64,000 nt of DNA from JAJKJG01 sp036389455 (GTDB lineage: Bacteria; Pseudomonadota; Alphaproteobacteria; Rhizobiales; Beijerinckiaceae), in NCBI GenBank assembly GCA_036389455.1, contig DASVPW010000003.1, forward strand, positions 1 through 64,000. The letters are read 5' to 3'. A model generated the notes under the pieces. It ran no database searches. It saw only the letters and a program-made list of their open reading frames with translations, and was not told where the DNA came from. The stretch's first letter is position 1. Each line of letters opens with the position of its first letter. The translations under genes were made by a program, and so were the position numbers. Positions 51,137 to 59,154 of this stretch are shown piece after piece.

Positions 51137-51910
51137 TCAATACCCGAACTGCTCGCGCAGGATGCGCTCGTCGAGGCTGTGGCCGGGGTCGTGGAGCATG
51201 ACGAGGTCGACGTCGCGGTCCATGGAGACGTCGACTTGGGCTACGGTGCGGAACTCGGTGTGGTCGGCGACGGCGCTCACCGGCCGGTGCTCCGGCTCGA
51301 TGACGTCGACGCGGATCGCGGCACGGTCGGGCAAAAGCGCCCCGCGCCAGCGGCGCGGGCGGAAGGCGGAGATCGGGGTGAGCGCGAGGAGCGGCGCGTT
51401 GAGCGGCAGGATCGGGCCGTTGACCGAGAGGTTGTAGGCGGTCGAGCCCGCCGGCGTCGCGATCAGGAGGCCGTCGGCGATGAGCTCGTCGAGCCGGACC
51501 TTGCCGTCGACGGCGACGCGCAGCTTCGCGGCCTGGTGCGTCTGGCGCAGCATCGAGACCTCGTTGATGGCCCGCGCCGTGTGGGCGACGCCGTGGACGT
51601 CGCGGGCGACCATCAGGAGCGGGTGGACGATGCTGCGCTGCGCGGCCTCGAGACGTTCCGGGAGGTCGTCCTCCCTGAAGTCGTTCATGAGGAAGCCGAC
51701 CGAGCCCTTGTTCATGCCGTAGATCGGCTTGCCCGAGCCCATGAAGCGGTGGAGCGACTGCAGCATGAGTCCGTCGCCGCCGAGCGCCACCACCACGTCG
51801 GCCTTCTCCGGCGGCGCGCTTGCGTAGCGTGCGCCGAGCGCCGCCGCCGCCTCTTGGGCCTCCGGCGTGGGGCTCGCCACGAAGGCGACCGTCTCGAATT
51901 GTCTCGCCAT
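51137..51910 (-). CDS. nadK: NAD kinase
   Basis: Phosphorylates NAD to NADP. The 257-residue protein has VVVALGGDGLMLQSLH (the GGDG motif), GMNKGSVGFLMNDF, VLRQTHQAAKL-like RAINEVSMLRQ and DGLLIATPAGSTAYNLSVNGPI (the second signature). Compared with long bacterial forms it is short, as usual for alphaproteobacteria. It is the first gene of the minus-strand string nadK-GFA-arsR-flavoprotein and is divergent from cutA (73-bp gap). Confidence 0.95.
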   Translation of the reverse strand: MARQFETVAFVASPTPEAQEAAAALGARYASAPPEKADVVVALGGDGLMLQSLHRFMGSGKPIYGMNKGSVGFLMNDFREDDLPERLEAAQRSIVHPLLMVARDVHGVAHTARAINEVSMLRQTHQAAKLRVAVDGKVRLDELIADGLLIATPAGSTAYNLSVNGPILPLNAPLLALTPISAFRPRRWRGALLPDRAAIRVDVIEPEHRPVSAVADHTEFRTVAQVDVSMDRDVDLVMLHDPGHSLDERILREQFGY

Positions 51911-51983
51911 CGCGGACCCGCTTGCCTACACCCCGAACGCCGGCCCCGTGAGAGGTCGGCGGCCAAGCCAAGCGAGGCATAGC

Positions 51984-52313
51984 ATGGACGAGGCCCTGAT
52001 CGTCTACACGACCTTCCCGGACGAGGAGACGGCGCTCGCGATCGGCGAGGCGCTCGTGCGCGAGAAGCTCGCCGCCTGCGTCAACCTGATCCCGGGCATG
52101 CGCTCGGTCTACGCCTGGAAGGGCGAGGTCGAGCGCGGCGCCGAGGTCGTCGGGATCGTCAAGACCCGCGCGGGCCTCAAGGAGGCGGTGCGCGCGGCGC
52201 TGAAGGAGCGCCACCCCTACGAGACTCCGATCGTGCTGTTCATCCCCGTCGTGGGCGGCGATGCCGGCACGCTCGCTTGGCTCATGGAAGAGACGGGCGG
52301 CGCTGCGGCATGA
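51984..52313 (+). CDS. cutA: CutA1-like divalent-ion tolerance protein
   Basis: A 109-residue trimeric ferredoxin-like fold protein. It shows LIVYTTFPDEETALAIGEALV, LAACVNLIPGMRSVYAWKGEVE and ERHPYETPIVLFIPV, all diagnostic of CutA1. The role in metal tolerance is historical, and the true function is debated. The start at ATG 51984 follows AGCGAGGC. It is alone on the plus strand; its stop lies next to the terminator of the convergent metallo-beta-lactamase gene. Confidence 0.94.
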   Translation: MDEALIVYTTFPDEETALAIGEALVREKLAACVNLIPGMRSVYAWKGEVERGAEVVGIVKTRAGLKEAVRAALKERHPYETPIVLFIPVVGGDAGTLAWLMEETGGAAA

Positions 52314-52337
52314 AAAAACGGGCGCTTTCGCGCCCGT
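52313..52337 (-). terminator. Rho-independent terminator
   Basis: ACGGGCGC (52318-52325) and GCGCCCGT (52330-52337) form a perfect 8-bp stem with a 4-nt loop (GAAA on the minus strand). On the minus strand it is followed by TTTTTT (complement of 52313-52318). It terminates the metallo-beta-lactamase gene at 53349-52363 and overlaps the cutA stop. Confidence 0.88.
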
Positions 52338-52362
52338 CGAGGAGGTCAGAAGGGATAGGGGC

Positions 52363-53349
52363 TCAGATCGTCGGGGTCCACTGCACCGGCACGAACTCGT
52401 AGCCCGAGCCGCTCTTCGCGATGTAGCCGGTCGCCGGGAAGGGGGCGTGGTAGAAGGAGACGCGCGCCTTCTCGGCGGCGGCCATGTCGAGGAGCCGCTT
52501 GCGGGTCTCGACCGCCTGGTTGCCGTCCATGTCGAAGACCGCCTGCCACTCCGGGTGACGCACGAAGAGCGCCGGGTGGTTCGTGGTGTCCGACATCAGG
52601 ATCAGCTTGCCCGAACCCGACGAGACGACGAAGGCGAAGTGGCCGGGGGTGTGCCCCGGCGCCGCGACGGCGGTGACGCCCGGCGCGATCTCCTTGCCGT
52701 TCTCGAACTGCTTCACGTCCTTGGCGATCGGGCCGAAGACGCGCCGCACGTTGTTGAAGTTGCCCTTCAGGCCCTCGGGGGCCGCCGCCATCTTGGCGTC
52801 GTCCATCCAGTAGGACCACTCCGTGCCCGAGATCATGACCTCGGCGTTGGGGAACACCGCCGTGCCGTCCTTGAGGCGAAGGCCGTTGATGTGGTCGCCG
52901 TGGATGTGGCTGATGATCACGGTGTTGACCTGCGCCGGGTCGAAGCCCGCCGCCTTGAAGTTCGTCATCCAGGTGCCGGTGTTGGGAGCGCCGGAGTTGC
53001 CGTTGCCGGCGTCGATGAGGATGACCTTGCCGCCGGTCCTGAGCACCGTGGTGGTGAAGGGGATCGGCGTGATGTCGGTCGGCAGGAAGGCCGCTTCCTG
53101 GGCCTTCTTGACCTCCTCGAGGGGGGCGTTCTTCACGAAGCCGGCGTCGAGGGGGCGGGCCCAGAAGCCGTCGTTGATGGCGACCGCCTCGATGTCGCCG
53201 ACCTTGGTGCGGTAGAAGCCGGGCGCCTGCCCGCCGGAGGCGCCGGCCGCCGGGGCGGGGGTGCCCTGGGCGGAGGCGGGACCGCCGATTGCGGTCGCGG
53301 CGGCGGCCGCGGGAGCCGCGGCCAGGATGCTGCGTCGGGTCAAATGCAT
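52363..53349 (-). CDS. Tat-exported metallo-beta-lactamase-fold hydrolase
   Basis: A 328-residue MBL-fold protein. The Tat-type leader MHLTRRSILAAAPAAAAATAIGGPASA has the twin-arginine RRSI, so it is exported folded. Metal-binding motif H-x-H-x-D-H is in VIISHIHGDHINGL, later ligands in AAPGHTPGHFAF and MSDTTNHPAL, and the C-terminal histidine in FYHAPFPATGY. Such periplasmic MBL proteins include lactonase- and esterase-like enzymes, so the substrate is unknown. The ATG at 53349 is chosen because it opens the leader. It is 96 bp downstream of the amidase gene. Confidence 0.88.
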   Translation of the reverse strand: MHLTRRSILAAAPAAAAATAIGGPASAQGTPAPAAGASGGQAPGFYRTKVGDIEAVAINDGFWARPLDAGFVKNAPLEEVKKAQEAAFLPTDITPIPFTTTVLRTGGKVILIDAGNGNSGAPNTGTWMTNFKAAGFDPAQVNTVIISHIHGDHINGLRLKDGTAVFPNAEVMISGTEWSYWMDDAKMAAAPEGLKGNFNNVRRVFGPIAKDVKQFENGKEIAPGVTAVAAPGHTPGHFAFVVSSGSGKLILMSDTTNHPALFVRHPEWQAVFDMDGNQAVETRKRLLDMAAAEKARVSFYHAPFPATGYIAKSGSGYEFVPVQWTPTI

Positions 53350-53444
53350 GGGAACGGCCTCCCGATACGATGTTGCTTGGGGCTTTGAGCCGCGAGAACC
53401 GCGGCGCGCGCCGGTATTCTGCATACCTCGGCCCGCCGCGCGCC

Positions 53445-54860
53445 TCACATTGCGGTGAGCGGACGCGGCTCCGCGATCATGGGCCAGGGCCGCACCGCCT
53501 CGAAGGCGCGCGCGGCGCGGAGCACAAGGTCGTCCCGGCGCATCGGGCCGACGATCTGGAGGCCGACCGGCAGGCCGGCCTTGGTCAGCCCCGCCGGCAC
53601 GGTCGCGGCCGGCTGGAGGGTGAGGTTGAACGGGTAGCTGTAGGGCGTCCAGCCGACCCAGTCGTCGCCGAACGACCCGTCCGGCGGCACGTCGTGGCCG
53701 ACCGCGAAGGCCGGGGTCGCAAGCGTCGGGGTGAGCAGCAGGTCATAGCGCTCGTGGAAGCGCGCCATGGCGGTGAAGAGGGAAAAGCGCGCGTTCGCGG
53801 CGGCCGCGAAGTCGCCGGCGAGGAGCCCTGAGCCGAGCTCCGCGTGCCGAAGGAGGCCGGGATCGACCTCGCCGCGGCGCGCCTCCGGGATCGCCCGCAC
53901 GAGGGCCGCGGCGCCGCCGTGCCAGATGGCGTTGAGGGTCCCGACCGGATTCTGGAAGCCCGGGTCCGCCTCCTCGACGGTCGCGCCGAGCTCCTCGAAG
54001 GCGCGGGCGGCCTTGGCGGTCAGGGCCTCGACCTCGGGGTTGAGCGCCTTCACGTAGCCGAGCCGGGGCGACCAGGCGATGCGCAGGCCCCTGACCCCGT
54101 CCTCGAGGCCGATGCGGAAGTCGGGCGCGGGCGTGTTCATGGCCGTCATGTCGCGCATGTCGGGCGCCGCGCAGACGGTCATGAGCAGGGCGGCGTCGCG
54201 CACCGTGCGGGAGAGGGGCCCCACGTGCGAGACGATGGCGAAAGGGGAGGGGGGATAGGCCGGCACGCGCCCGAAGCTCGGCTTGATGCCGAAGAGGCCG
54301 CAGAACCCGGCCGGGATGCGGATCGACCCCGCCCCGTCGGTGCCGAGATGCAGGACGCCGAGGTTCAGCACCGCCGCCGCCGCCGCGCCTGCCGAGGAGC
54401 CGCCGGTGGTGGTGCCGGTATCCCACGGGTTGCGGGTGATGCCGGTGAGGGGGCTGTCGCCGATGCCTTTCCAGCCGAACTCCGGGAGCGTCGTCTTGCC
54501 GACCGGAACGGCGCCGGATTCGAGCAGGCGGTCGACCGCGGGAGCGCTCTCGGCGACGGGCTCGGGCGAGCTCGTCCTCGACCCGCGCCGCGCCGGATGG
54601 CCGGCCCACAAAAGGTTGTCCTTGACCGTGAACGGCAGGCCGTCGGCGGGCCCGAGCGGCGCGCCCTTGCGCCAGCGCGCCTCCGAGGCCCGCGCCGCCG
54701 CCCGGGCGCCCTCGGCGTCGACGACGTTGAAGGCGTTCACGACGGGGTTGTGGCGCTCGATGCCGGAGAGCACGGCTTCCACCACATCCACCGGCGAGAG
54801 GGTGCGGCTGCGGAAGCCGGCCAGAAGGCTCGCGCCGTCGAGGGCGAGGATGTCGTTCAT
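53445..54860 (-). CDS. Amidase signature family enzyme
   Basis: A 471-residue amidase with the Ser-cisSer-Lys triad visible: lysine in PFTVKDNLLWAG, cis-serine in GTTTGGSSAGAAAAA (the GGSSxG core) and the nucleophile region in LGTDGAGSIRIPAGFCGL. The remainder follows the family order, including LLTPTLATPAF and LTKAGLPVGLQIVGP. It hydrolyses amides of unknown type; the GatA-like tRNA amidotransferase role is unlikely without gatB/gatC nearby. The ATG is at 54860. It is upstream of the metallo-beta-lactamase gene and may be co-transcribed. Confidence 0.88.
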   Translation of the reverse strand: MNDILALDGASLLAGFRSRTLSPVDVVEAVLSGIERHNPVVNAFNVVDAEGARAAARASEARWRKGAPLGPADGLPFTVKDNLLWAGHPARRGSRTSSPEPVAESAPAVDRLLESGAVPVGKTTLPEFGWKGIGDSPLTGITRNPWDTGTTTGGSSAGAAAAAVLNLGVLHLGTDGAGSIRIPAGFCGLFGIKPSFGRVPAYPPSPFAIVSHVGPLSRTVRDAALLMTVCAAPDMRDMTAMNTPAPDFRIGLEDGVRGLRIAWSPRLGYVKALNPEVEALTAKAARAFEELGATVEEADPGFQNPVGTLNAIWHGGAAALVRAIPEARRGEVDPGLLRHAELGSGLLAGDFAAAANARFSLFTAMARFHERYDLLLTPTLATPAFAVGHDVPPDGSFGDDWVGWTPYSYPFNLTLQPAATVPAGLTKAGLPVGLQIVGPMRRDDLVLRAARAFEAVRPWPMIAEPRPLTAM

Positions 54861-54944
54861 GTCGGGTCCGTGGGGTGGGTTGCGGCGAGAGGCGGGATGT
54901 TAGAGCGCGATCCGCACCGCTTGCCAAGCGCCGACGCGGCGCCT

Positions 54945-54995
54945 TTCCCTTGCGGGAGAGGCCGAGTCGCGCACAGCGCGACCGGGCGAGGGCAG
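54945..54995. repeat. Palindromic repeat, family A (inverted orientation)
   Basis: CCCTTGCGGGAGAGGCCGAGTCGCGC...GCGCGACCGGGCGAGGG is the inverse of the copy at 20792-20846. It has the same GTCGCGC/GCGCGAC hairpin and GGGAGAGG end, so this is a dispersed element rather than chance. Confidence 0.72.
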
Positions 54996-55037
54996 CCGCC
55001 GGGGGCGGAGCCGGCGCGGGCGGCACCGTCGCGCCCA

Positions 55038-55910
55038 CTATGAAGAGGGTGGACCCTCTCCCCGCTCGGGCTTCGCCCGAGTCGGCCCTCTCCCTGGACG
55101 GGAGAGGGATGCCGGCGCGACGTGCATGAGATGGTGCAGCGCGATCCCGCTTGCGGTCGCGACGTTGAGCGAGTCGAAGCCGTCCGCCATGGGGATGCGG
55201 ACCGTGCGGGTCCGGGCCAGCACCTCCGGGGGAAGCCCCGGGCCTTCGGCGCCGAGCAGCAGGGCGGTGCGGGGCGCGCGCCTCAAGACGCTGAGCGGCT
55301 CGGCGCCGGCGGGAGTGAGCGCCAAGGCCTCGAATCCGGCTTCCGTCAGGGCATCGAGCATCTCGCCCCCTGGCCCGCCTCGGGCGAAAGGAATGGTCAG
55401 CGCCGCCCCGACCGAGACCCGGATCGCCTTGCGGTAGAGCGGGTCGCAGGAGGTTTCGTCCAAGAGCACGGCATCGGCCCCGAAGGCGGCGGCGTTGCGG
55501 AAGATTCCTCCCACGTTGTCGTGGTTCGCGAGGCCGACGAGGCCGAGCACGATGGCCGTCGGCGGAAGCGTGGAGAGGAGCTCCGCGGCTGAGCGGGCCG
55601 GCCCCCGACGCCCGATCGCGAGGAGGCCGCGGTGGATCGGGAAGCCCACGATCCCGACCATCACGGCTTGCGGCGCGACGTAGACCGGAACGCCCGGCGG
55701 CACGCGGGCGAGGAGGCTTTCGAGCGCCGCGGCCCGCTTCTGCGACACGAGCACCGACTCCGCGAGGAAGCGCGAGCCGGTCAGCAGCACCCGCAGCACG
55801 ACCTCGCCCTCGGCGACGAAGCGCCCCTCGCGCCCGGCGAGGTCGCGCTCGCGCACGGCCCGGTAGGGCTCGATCCGCGGGTCGTCCGGGTCTTCGACGG
55901 CGATCAGCAC
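55038..55910 (-). CDS. TrmH/SpoU-family RNA methyltransferase
   Basis: A 290-residue 2'-O-methyltransferase of the SPOUT superfamily for tRNA or rRNA. Motif 1 is NHDNVGGIFRNAAAFGADAVLLD, motif 2 LLLGAEGPGLPPEVLA and motif 3 IPMADGFDSLNVATASGIALHH. The N-terminal substrate-binding domain contains GRFVAEGEVVLRVLL. The start is GTG 55910. Conserved sequence ends near residue 264; the last 25 or so residues (SLSRPGRGPTRAKPERGEG) come from the palindromic repeat. It is divergent from the amidoligase gene, with 74 bp between starts. Confidence 0.9.
   Translation of the reverse strand: MLIAVEDPDDPRIEPYRAVRERDLAGREGRFVAEGEVVLRVLLTGSRFLAESVLVSQKRAAALESLLARVPPGVPVYVAPQAVMVGIVGFPIHRGLLAIGRRGPARSAAELLSTLPPTAIVLGLVGLANHDNVGGIFRNAAAFGADAVLLDETSCDPLYRKAIRVSVGAALTIPFARGGPGGEMLDALTEAGFEALALTPAGAEPLSVLRRAPRTALLLGAEGPGLPPEVLARTRTVRIPMADGFDSLNVATASGIALHHLMHVAPASLSRPGRGPTRAKPERGEGPPSS
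55048..55107. repeat. Palindromic repeat, family A, overlapping the TrmH 3' end
   Basis: GGACCCTCTCCCCGCTCGGGCTTCGCCCGAG...CCCTCTCCCTGGACGGGAGAGG has the CTCGGGC/GCCCGAG hairpin and the terminal CTCTCCC/GGGAGAGG hairpin. The stem sequence differs from the 54945 copy but the layout is kept. It encodes the C-terminal tail of the TrmH-like gene. Confidence 0.72.
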
Positions 55911-55984
55911 GGGCTCGCAACCGCGCCAGGAACCCAGCTCTGCCGTGCCCGTTCAAGACAAGGCAGGCAGCCTCGGATCGCACC

Positions 55985-56968
55985 ATGCAGCAGCTGGCGC
56001 CGCTCGCGCCGACCCCGGAGGATTTCGACCGTCCGCCGCTCACCGAGACCGCGGACGGGCGCGCGCGCGGCGTCGGCATCGAGATCGAGTACGCCGGCCT
56101 CACCGCCGAGCAGTCGGCGCAGGCCCTCGCCGAGGCTTTCGGCGGCACGGTGGTGCAGGACGACCCGCATGCCTTCTCGCTCCGCGGCTCCGACCTCGGC
56201 GACATCGCGATCGAGCTCGACAGCCGCTATCTCCACCCGGAGAAGCATCCGAGCCTGTTCGGCGGGGTCGGCTCCCGGGTTGCGTCGTGGCTCGGCCAGG
56301 CCGCAACCTACGTCATCCCGTGCGAGCTCGTCACCGGGCCGATGCCGATCGACCGCATCCACCTCGTCGACCATGCCGTCGAGGTGCTGCGCCGGGCCGG
56401 CGGCCGCGGCACCCAGGACGGCGCGCTCTACGCCTTCGGCCTCCACTTCAACCCGGAGGTGCCGCGGGGAGACGCCGAGATCATCGCCTCGACCCTCAAG
56501 GCCTTCACGCTCTTGAACGCCTGGCTGCGCCGGGAGGTCGCGCCCGACGCAACCCGCGCCTTCCTCGGCTTCGCCGACCCGTTCCCGCGCGAGTACGTCC
56601 ACAGGATCGTCGACCCCGACTACCGGCCGGACCTCGCGACCTTCATCGACGACTACCTCGTCGCCAATCCGACCCGAAACCGCGACCTCGACCTCCTGCC
56701 GCTCCTGACCCACCTCGACGAGGAGAGGGTCAGGGCCGTGCTCCCGAACGAGAAGATCGGGCAGCGGCCGACCTTCCACTACCGGCTTCCCGACGCCCGG
56801 GTGAGCGATCCTGGCTGGAGCATCGCGCCGGACTGGAACCGCTGGGTCGCGGTCGAGCGGCTCGCCTTCGACCGTCACCGCCTCGAGCGCCTGGGCGAGG
56901 CCTACCGGGCCTTCGAGGGTGAGGAGAAGAGCTGGGCCGACGTCGCCGAGAGGCTCGCCTTCCGATGA
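55985..56968 (+). CDS. Amidoligase-family protein (COOH-NH2 ligase fold)
   Basis: A 327-residue member of the Amidoligase_2 family, a glutamine-synthetase-like fold predicted to form amide bonds with ATP. Diagnostic features: GVGIEIEYAGLTAEQSAQALA (the acidic metal-binding start of the fold), DLGDIAIELDSRYL, YVIPCELVTGPMPIDRIHLVD (E in the active strand) and GLHFNPEVPRGDAEIIAS with the N-P motif. The C-terminal region contains HYRLPDARVSDPGW. Its stop overlaps the next gene, a class I glutamine amidotransferase-like protein, by four bases. Such pairs were predicted to make or cleave gamma-glutamyl-type bonds (family knowledge); product unknown. Confidence 0.85.
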   Translation: MQQLAPLAPTPEDFDRPPLTETADGRARGVGIEIEYAGLTAEQSAQALAEAFGGTVVQDDPHAFSLRGSDLGDIAIELDSRYLHPEKHPSLFGGVGSRVASWLGQAATYVIPCELVTGPMPIDRIHLVDHAVEVLRRAGGRGTQDGALYAFGLHFNPEVPRGDAEIIASTLKAFTLLNAWLRREVAPDATRAFLGFADPFPREYVHRIVDPDYRPDLATFIDDYLVANPTRNRDLDLLPLLTHLDEERVRAVLPNEKIGQRPTFHYRLPDARVSDPGWSIAPDWNRWVAVERLAFDRHRLERLGEAYRAFEGEEKSWADVAERLAFR

Positions 56969-57672
56969 GCCGGCCGCTGATCGGCGTCACGACCTCCCGC
57001 CGGGGCGGCTGGCGCAGCTACCTCATGCACCGTTTGGCGCTCAGGCGCGCCGGGGCGAAGGCGATGCGTCTCACGGCGGGCGACACGGTGGCGTGCGAAA
57101 GCCTCGACGGCCTCGTGATCGGCGGCGGCGACGACATCGGCGCCGAGCTCTACGGCGGCCAGGTGCTGCCGGACGTGCGCATCGACCCCGAGCGCGACAA
57201 GCTCGAGCTGAAGCTCCTCGAATGGGCGCTGCCGCAAGGCGTGCCGATCCTCGGCATCTGCCGCGGCTCGCAGATGATCAACATCGCCCTCGGCGGCACG
57301 CTCCACACCGACATCCACGCGGTCTACGTCGAGGCGCCGCGGATGCGCACGGTCTTGCCGAAGAAGACCATCCACGTCGTCGACGGCAGCCGCCTCGACC
57401 GCATCCTCGCCTGCAACCCCTGCCGCGTGAACGCGCTCCACCACCAGTCCGTCGACCGCATCGGGCGGGGCCTGCGCGTGGTGGCGAAGGACGAGAGCGG
57501 GATCGTCCAGGCGACGGAAGGGACGGGCGCGCACTTCCTCGTCGGCGTGCAGTGGCACCCCGAGCTCCTCGTCTTCAACAAGTCCCAGCAGCGCATCTTC
57601 GCGGCCCTGGCCGCGGCGGCCCGGGAAGCGAAGCGGCACGCGTACGCCCCGGCGCAGGCGAGCGCGGCGTGA
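56965..57672 (+). CDS. Class I glutamine amidotransferase-like protein (peptidase C26)
   Basis: A 235-residue protein of the gamma-glutamyl-GABA hydrolase/PuuD-like family. The catalytic cysteine is in PILGICRGSQMINIALGG (G-I-C-R-G), with histidine and glutamate in GVQWHPELLVF. The GGGDDI near the N-terminus (VIGGGDDIGAELYGG) is the family's oxyanion element. It could hydrolyse a gamma-glutamyl bond or supply ammonia to the amidoligase. The ATG overlaps the amidoligase stop (ATGA), so the two are translationally coupled. A repeat element abuts the stop. Confidence 0.88.
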   Translation: MSRPLIGVTTSRRGGWRSYLMHRLALRRAGAKAMRLTAGDTVACESLDGLVIGGGDDIGAELYGGQVLPDVRIDPERDKLELKLLEWALPQGVPILGICRGSQMINIALGGTLHTDIHAVYVEAPRMRTVLPKKTIHVVDGSRLDRILACNPCRVNALHHQSVDRIGRGLRVVAKDESGIVQATEGTGAHFLVGVQWHPELLVFNKSQQRIFAALAAAAREAKRHAYAPAQASAA

Positions 57673-57673
57673 C

Positions 57674-57810
57674 ATCCTCCTCCGTCGCGCAGCGACGGGG
57701 GAGGGGGACCGCCGAAGGCGGTGGAGGGGGCACGGCCGGGCACCGCGCGTGGGAGCGCCCCCTCCACCATGCTTCGCATGGTCCCCCTCCCCCGCTTCGC
57801 GGGTGAGGAT
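57674..57810. repeat. Inverted pair of palindromic repeat elements, family B
   Basis: A left copy (57674-57731) and a right copy in opposite orientation (57757-57810) share GGGGGAGGGGGACC and GGTGGAGGGGGC. Each has two internal hairpins whose stem sequences differ between copies but still pair (ACCGCC/GGCGGT against ACCATGC/GCATGGT; CCGTCGC/GCGACGG against CCCGC/GCGGG). It fills the gap between two convergent genes and reaches both stop codons. Confidence 0.78.
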
Positions 57811-59060
57811 TACACCAGCCGCACCGGCAGGCTCGTGAACCCCCGGAAGCGCACGCGCTTGCTCCGCACCGGCACGCCGGTCGGCGCGTAACCGGGGAAG
57901 CGCGCGAGGAAGCGCGAGATCGCGATGCGGCCTTCGAGTCTTGCGACGTTCATGCCGGCGCAACTGTGGATGCCGGTCGCGAAGGCGAGGTGGCGGTTCG
58001 GCTGGCGGGCGACGTCGAAGCGGTCGGGATCTCGGAACTGCGCCGGGTCGCGGTTCGCGGCGCCGATGCAGAAGGTGATCTGCGTGCCGGCCGGGAAGCG
58101 CTCGCCGCCCATCTCGAAGTCCGCCGCCGCGATGCGGTTGCCGAGCTGGTTCGAGGACTCGTAGCGCAGCATCTCCTCGACGGCGGGGCGGACGAGGTCC
58201 GGCTCCCTGATGAGCCGCCGGCGGGCCTCGGGGAACCGGATCAGGAGCTCGAGCCCGTTGCCGATGAGGTTCGTGGTGGTCTCGTGGCCGGCGTTGAGGA
58301 TGAAGATGCAGTTCTGGAGGAGTTCCTCCTCGGAGAGCCGCTCGCCGCCGGCCTCGCCTTGGATCAGGCGCGTGAGGATGTCCTTGTCGGGGTCGCCGGG
58401 CGTCTTGCGCCGCTCCGCCACGAGCCGTTCGAGATACCCTAAGAACTCTTCGACCGCCCGGTTGCCCTCGTCGAGCCTCTCGGCCGACGGGAACGGCTCC
58501 AAGGCACCGAGGATCGCGAGCGACCAGCCGCGCAGGGGGCCGCGCTCGGCCCGGGGCACGTTCAGAAGATTGCCGATGACCTCGACCGGGATCGCCGCCG
58601 CGTAGTCGTCGATAAGGTCCGCCTCGCCGCGCTCCGCCATGCGGTCGAGGAGGCCATCGACGAGGCGCACGACCCCGTCCTCCATCTCGGCGATGGCGCG
58701 GGGGTTGAGCGCGCCGGCGATGAGCCGCCTCACCCGCGTGTGCAGCGGCGGGTCGTTGAACACGAGGCTCGTGGTGTGGTGCCGGTAGAGGAGCGTGTCG
58801 CCGTACTTCGCCCCGAACTCGACCGTCTTGTCCGAGCTGAAGGTCGCGGCGTCCTTGTAGATCCGCTCCACGTCGGCGTAGCGCGTGACGAGGACCTTCT
58901 CGGCGTCGAGCCGGTGGACCGGGGCGTGTTCCCTGAGCGCCGCGTAGACCGGATAGGGATCGTCGTGGAAACCTTCCGGCAGGCGCTCGAAGCTGAAGCC
59001 CTTCGCTAGCCGGGCGGCATCCGGGTCACGGGTCGAAGGCTTTGCGAGAATCTGCCCCAT
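57810..59060 (-). CDS. Cytochrome P450
   Basis: A 416-residue soluble bacterial P450. Order of motifs: I-helix NAGHETTTNLIGNGLELL (the A/G-G-x-E/D-T-T site), K-helix E-x-x-R as EEMLRYESSN, and the heme loop AFATGIHSCAGMNVARLEG with the cysteine thiolate ligand. This fits CYP-type soluble enzymes using a ferredoxin or flavoprotein redox partner that is not in the window. The ATG at 59060 begins MGQILAKPSTR. It is divergent from the FrnE-like gene, with about 95 bp between starts. Confidence 0.92.
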   Translation of the reverse strand: MGQILAKPSTRDPDAARLAKGFSFERLPEGFHDDPYPVYAALREHAPVHRLDAEKVLVTRYADVERIYKDAATFSSDKTVEFGAKYGDTLLYRHHTTSLVFNDPPLHTRVRRLIAGALNPRAIAEMEDGVVRLVDGLLDRMAERGEADLIDDYAAAIPVEVIGNLLNVPRAERGPLRGWSLAILGALEPFPSAERLDEGNRAVEEFLGYLERLVAERRKTPGDPDKDILTRLIQGEAGGERLSEEELLQNCIFILNAGHETTTNLIGNGLELLIRFPEARRRLIREPDLVRPAVEEMLRYESSNQLGNRIAAADFEMGGERFPAGTQITFCIGAANRDPAQFRDPDRFDVARQPNRHLAFATGIHSCAGMNVARLEGRIAISRFLARFPGYAPTGVPVRSKRVRFRGFTSLPVRLV

Positions 59061-59154
59061 GGCCCCGTTCCGAACGATGACGTCGCGCGGTCCAAGTCCT
59101 ATCTTGCGGGCCGAGCCGGGTGAAGGGCCCCGCCCGGCGGCAGGAGGTTTGCCC

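Noticed and set aside
53445..54860. Glutamyl-tRNA(Gln) amidotransferase subunit A
   Set aside because: Amidase signature is shared, but gatB/gatC are not adjacent and the sequence reads as a general amidase.
57673..57810. CRISPR array between the amidotransferase and P450 genes
   Set aside because: Only two copies in opposite orientation with internal palindromes and no unique spacers; it is a palindromic repeat pair.
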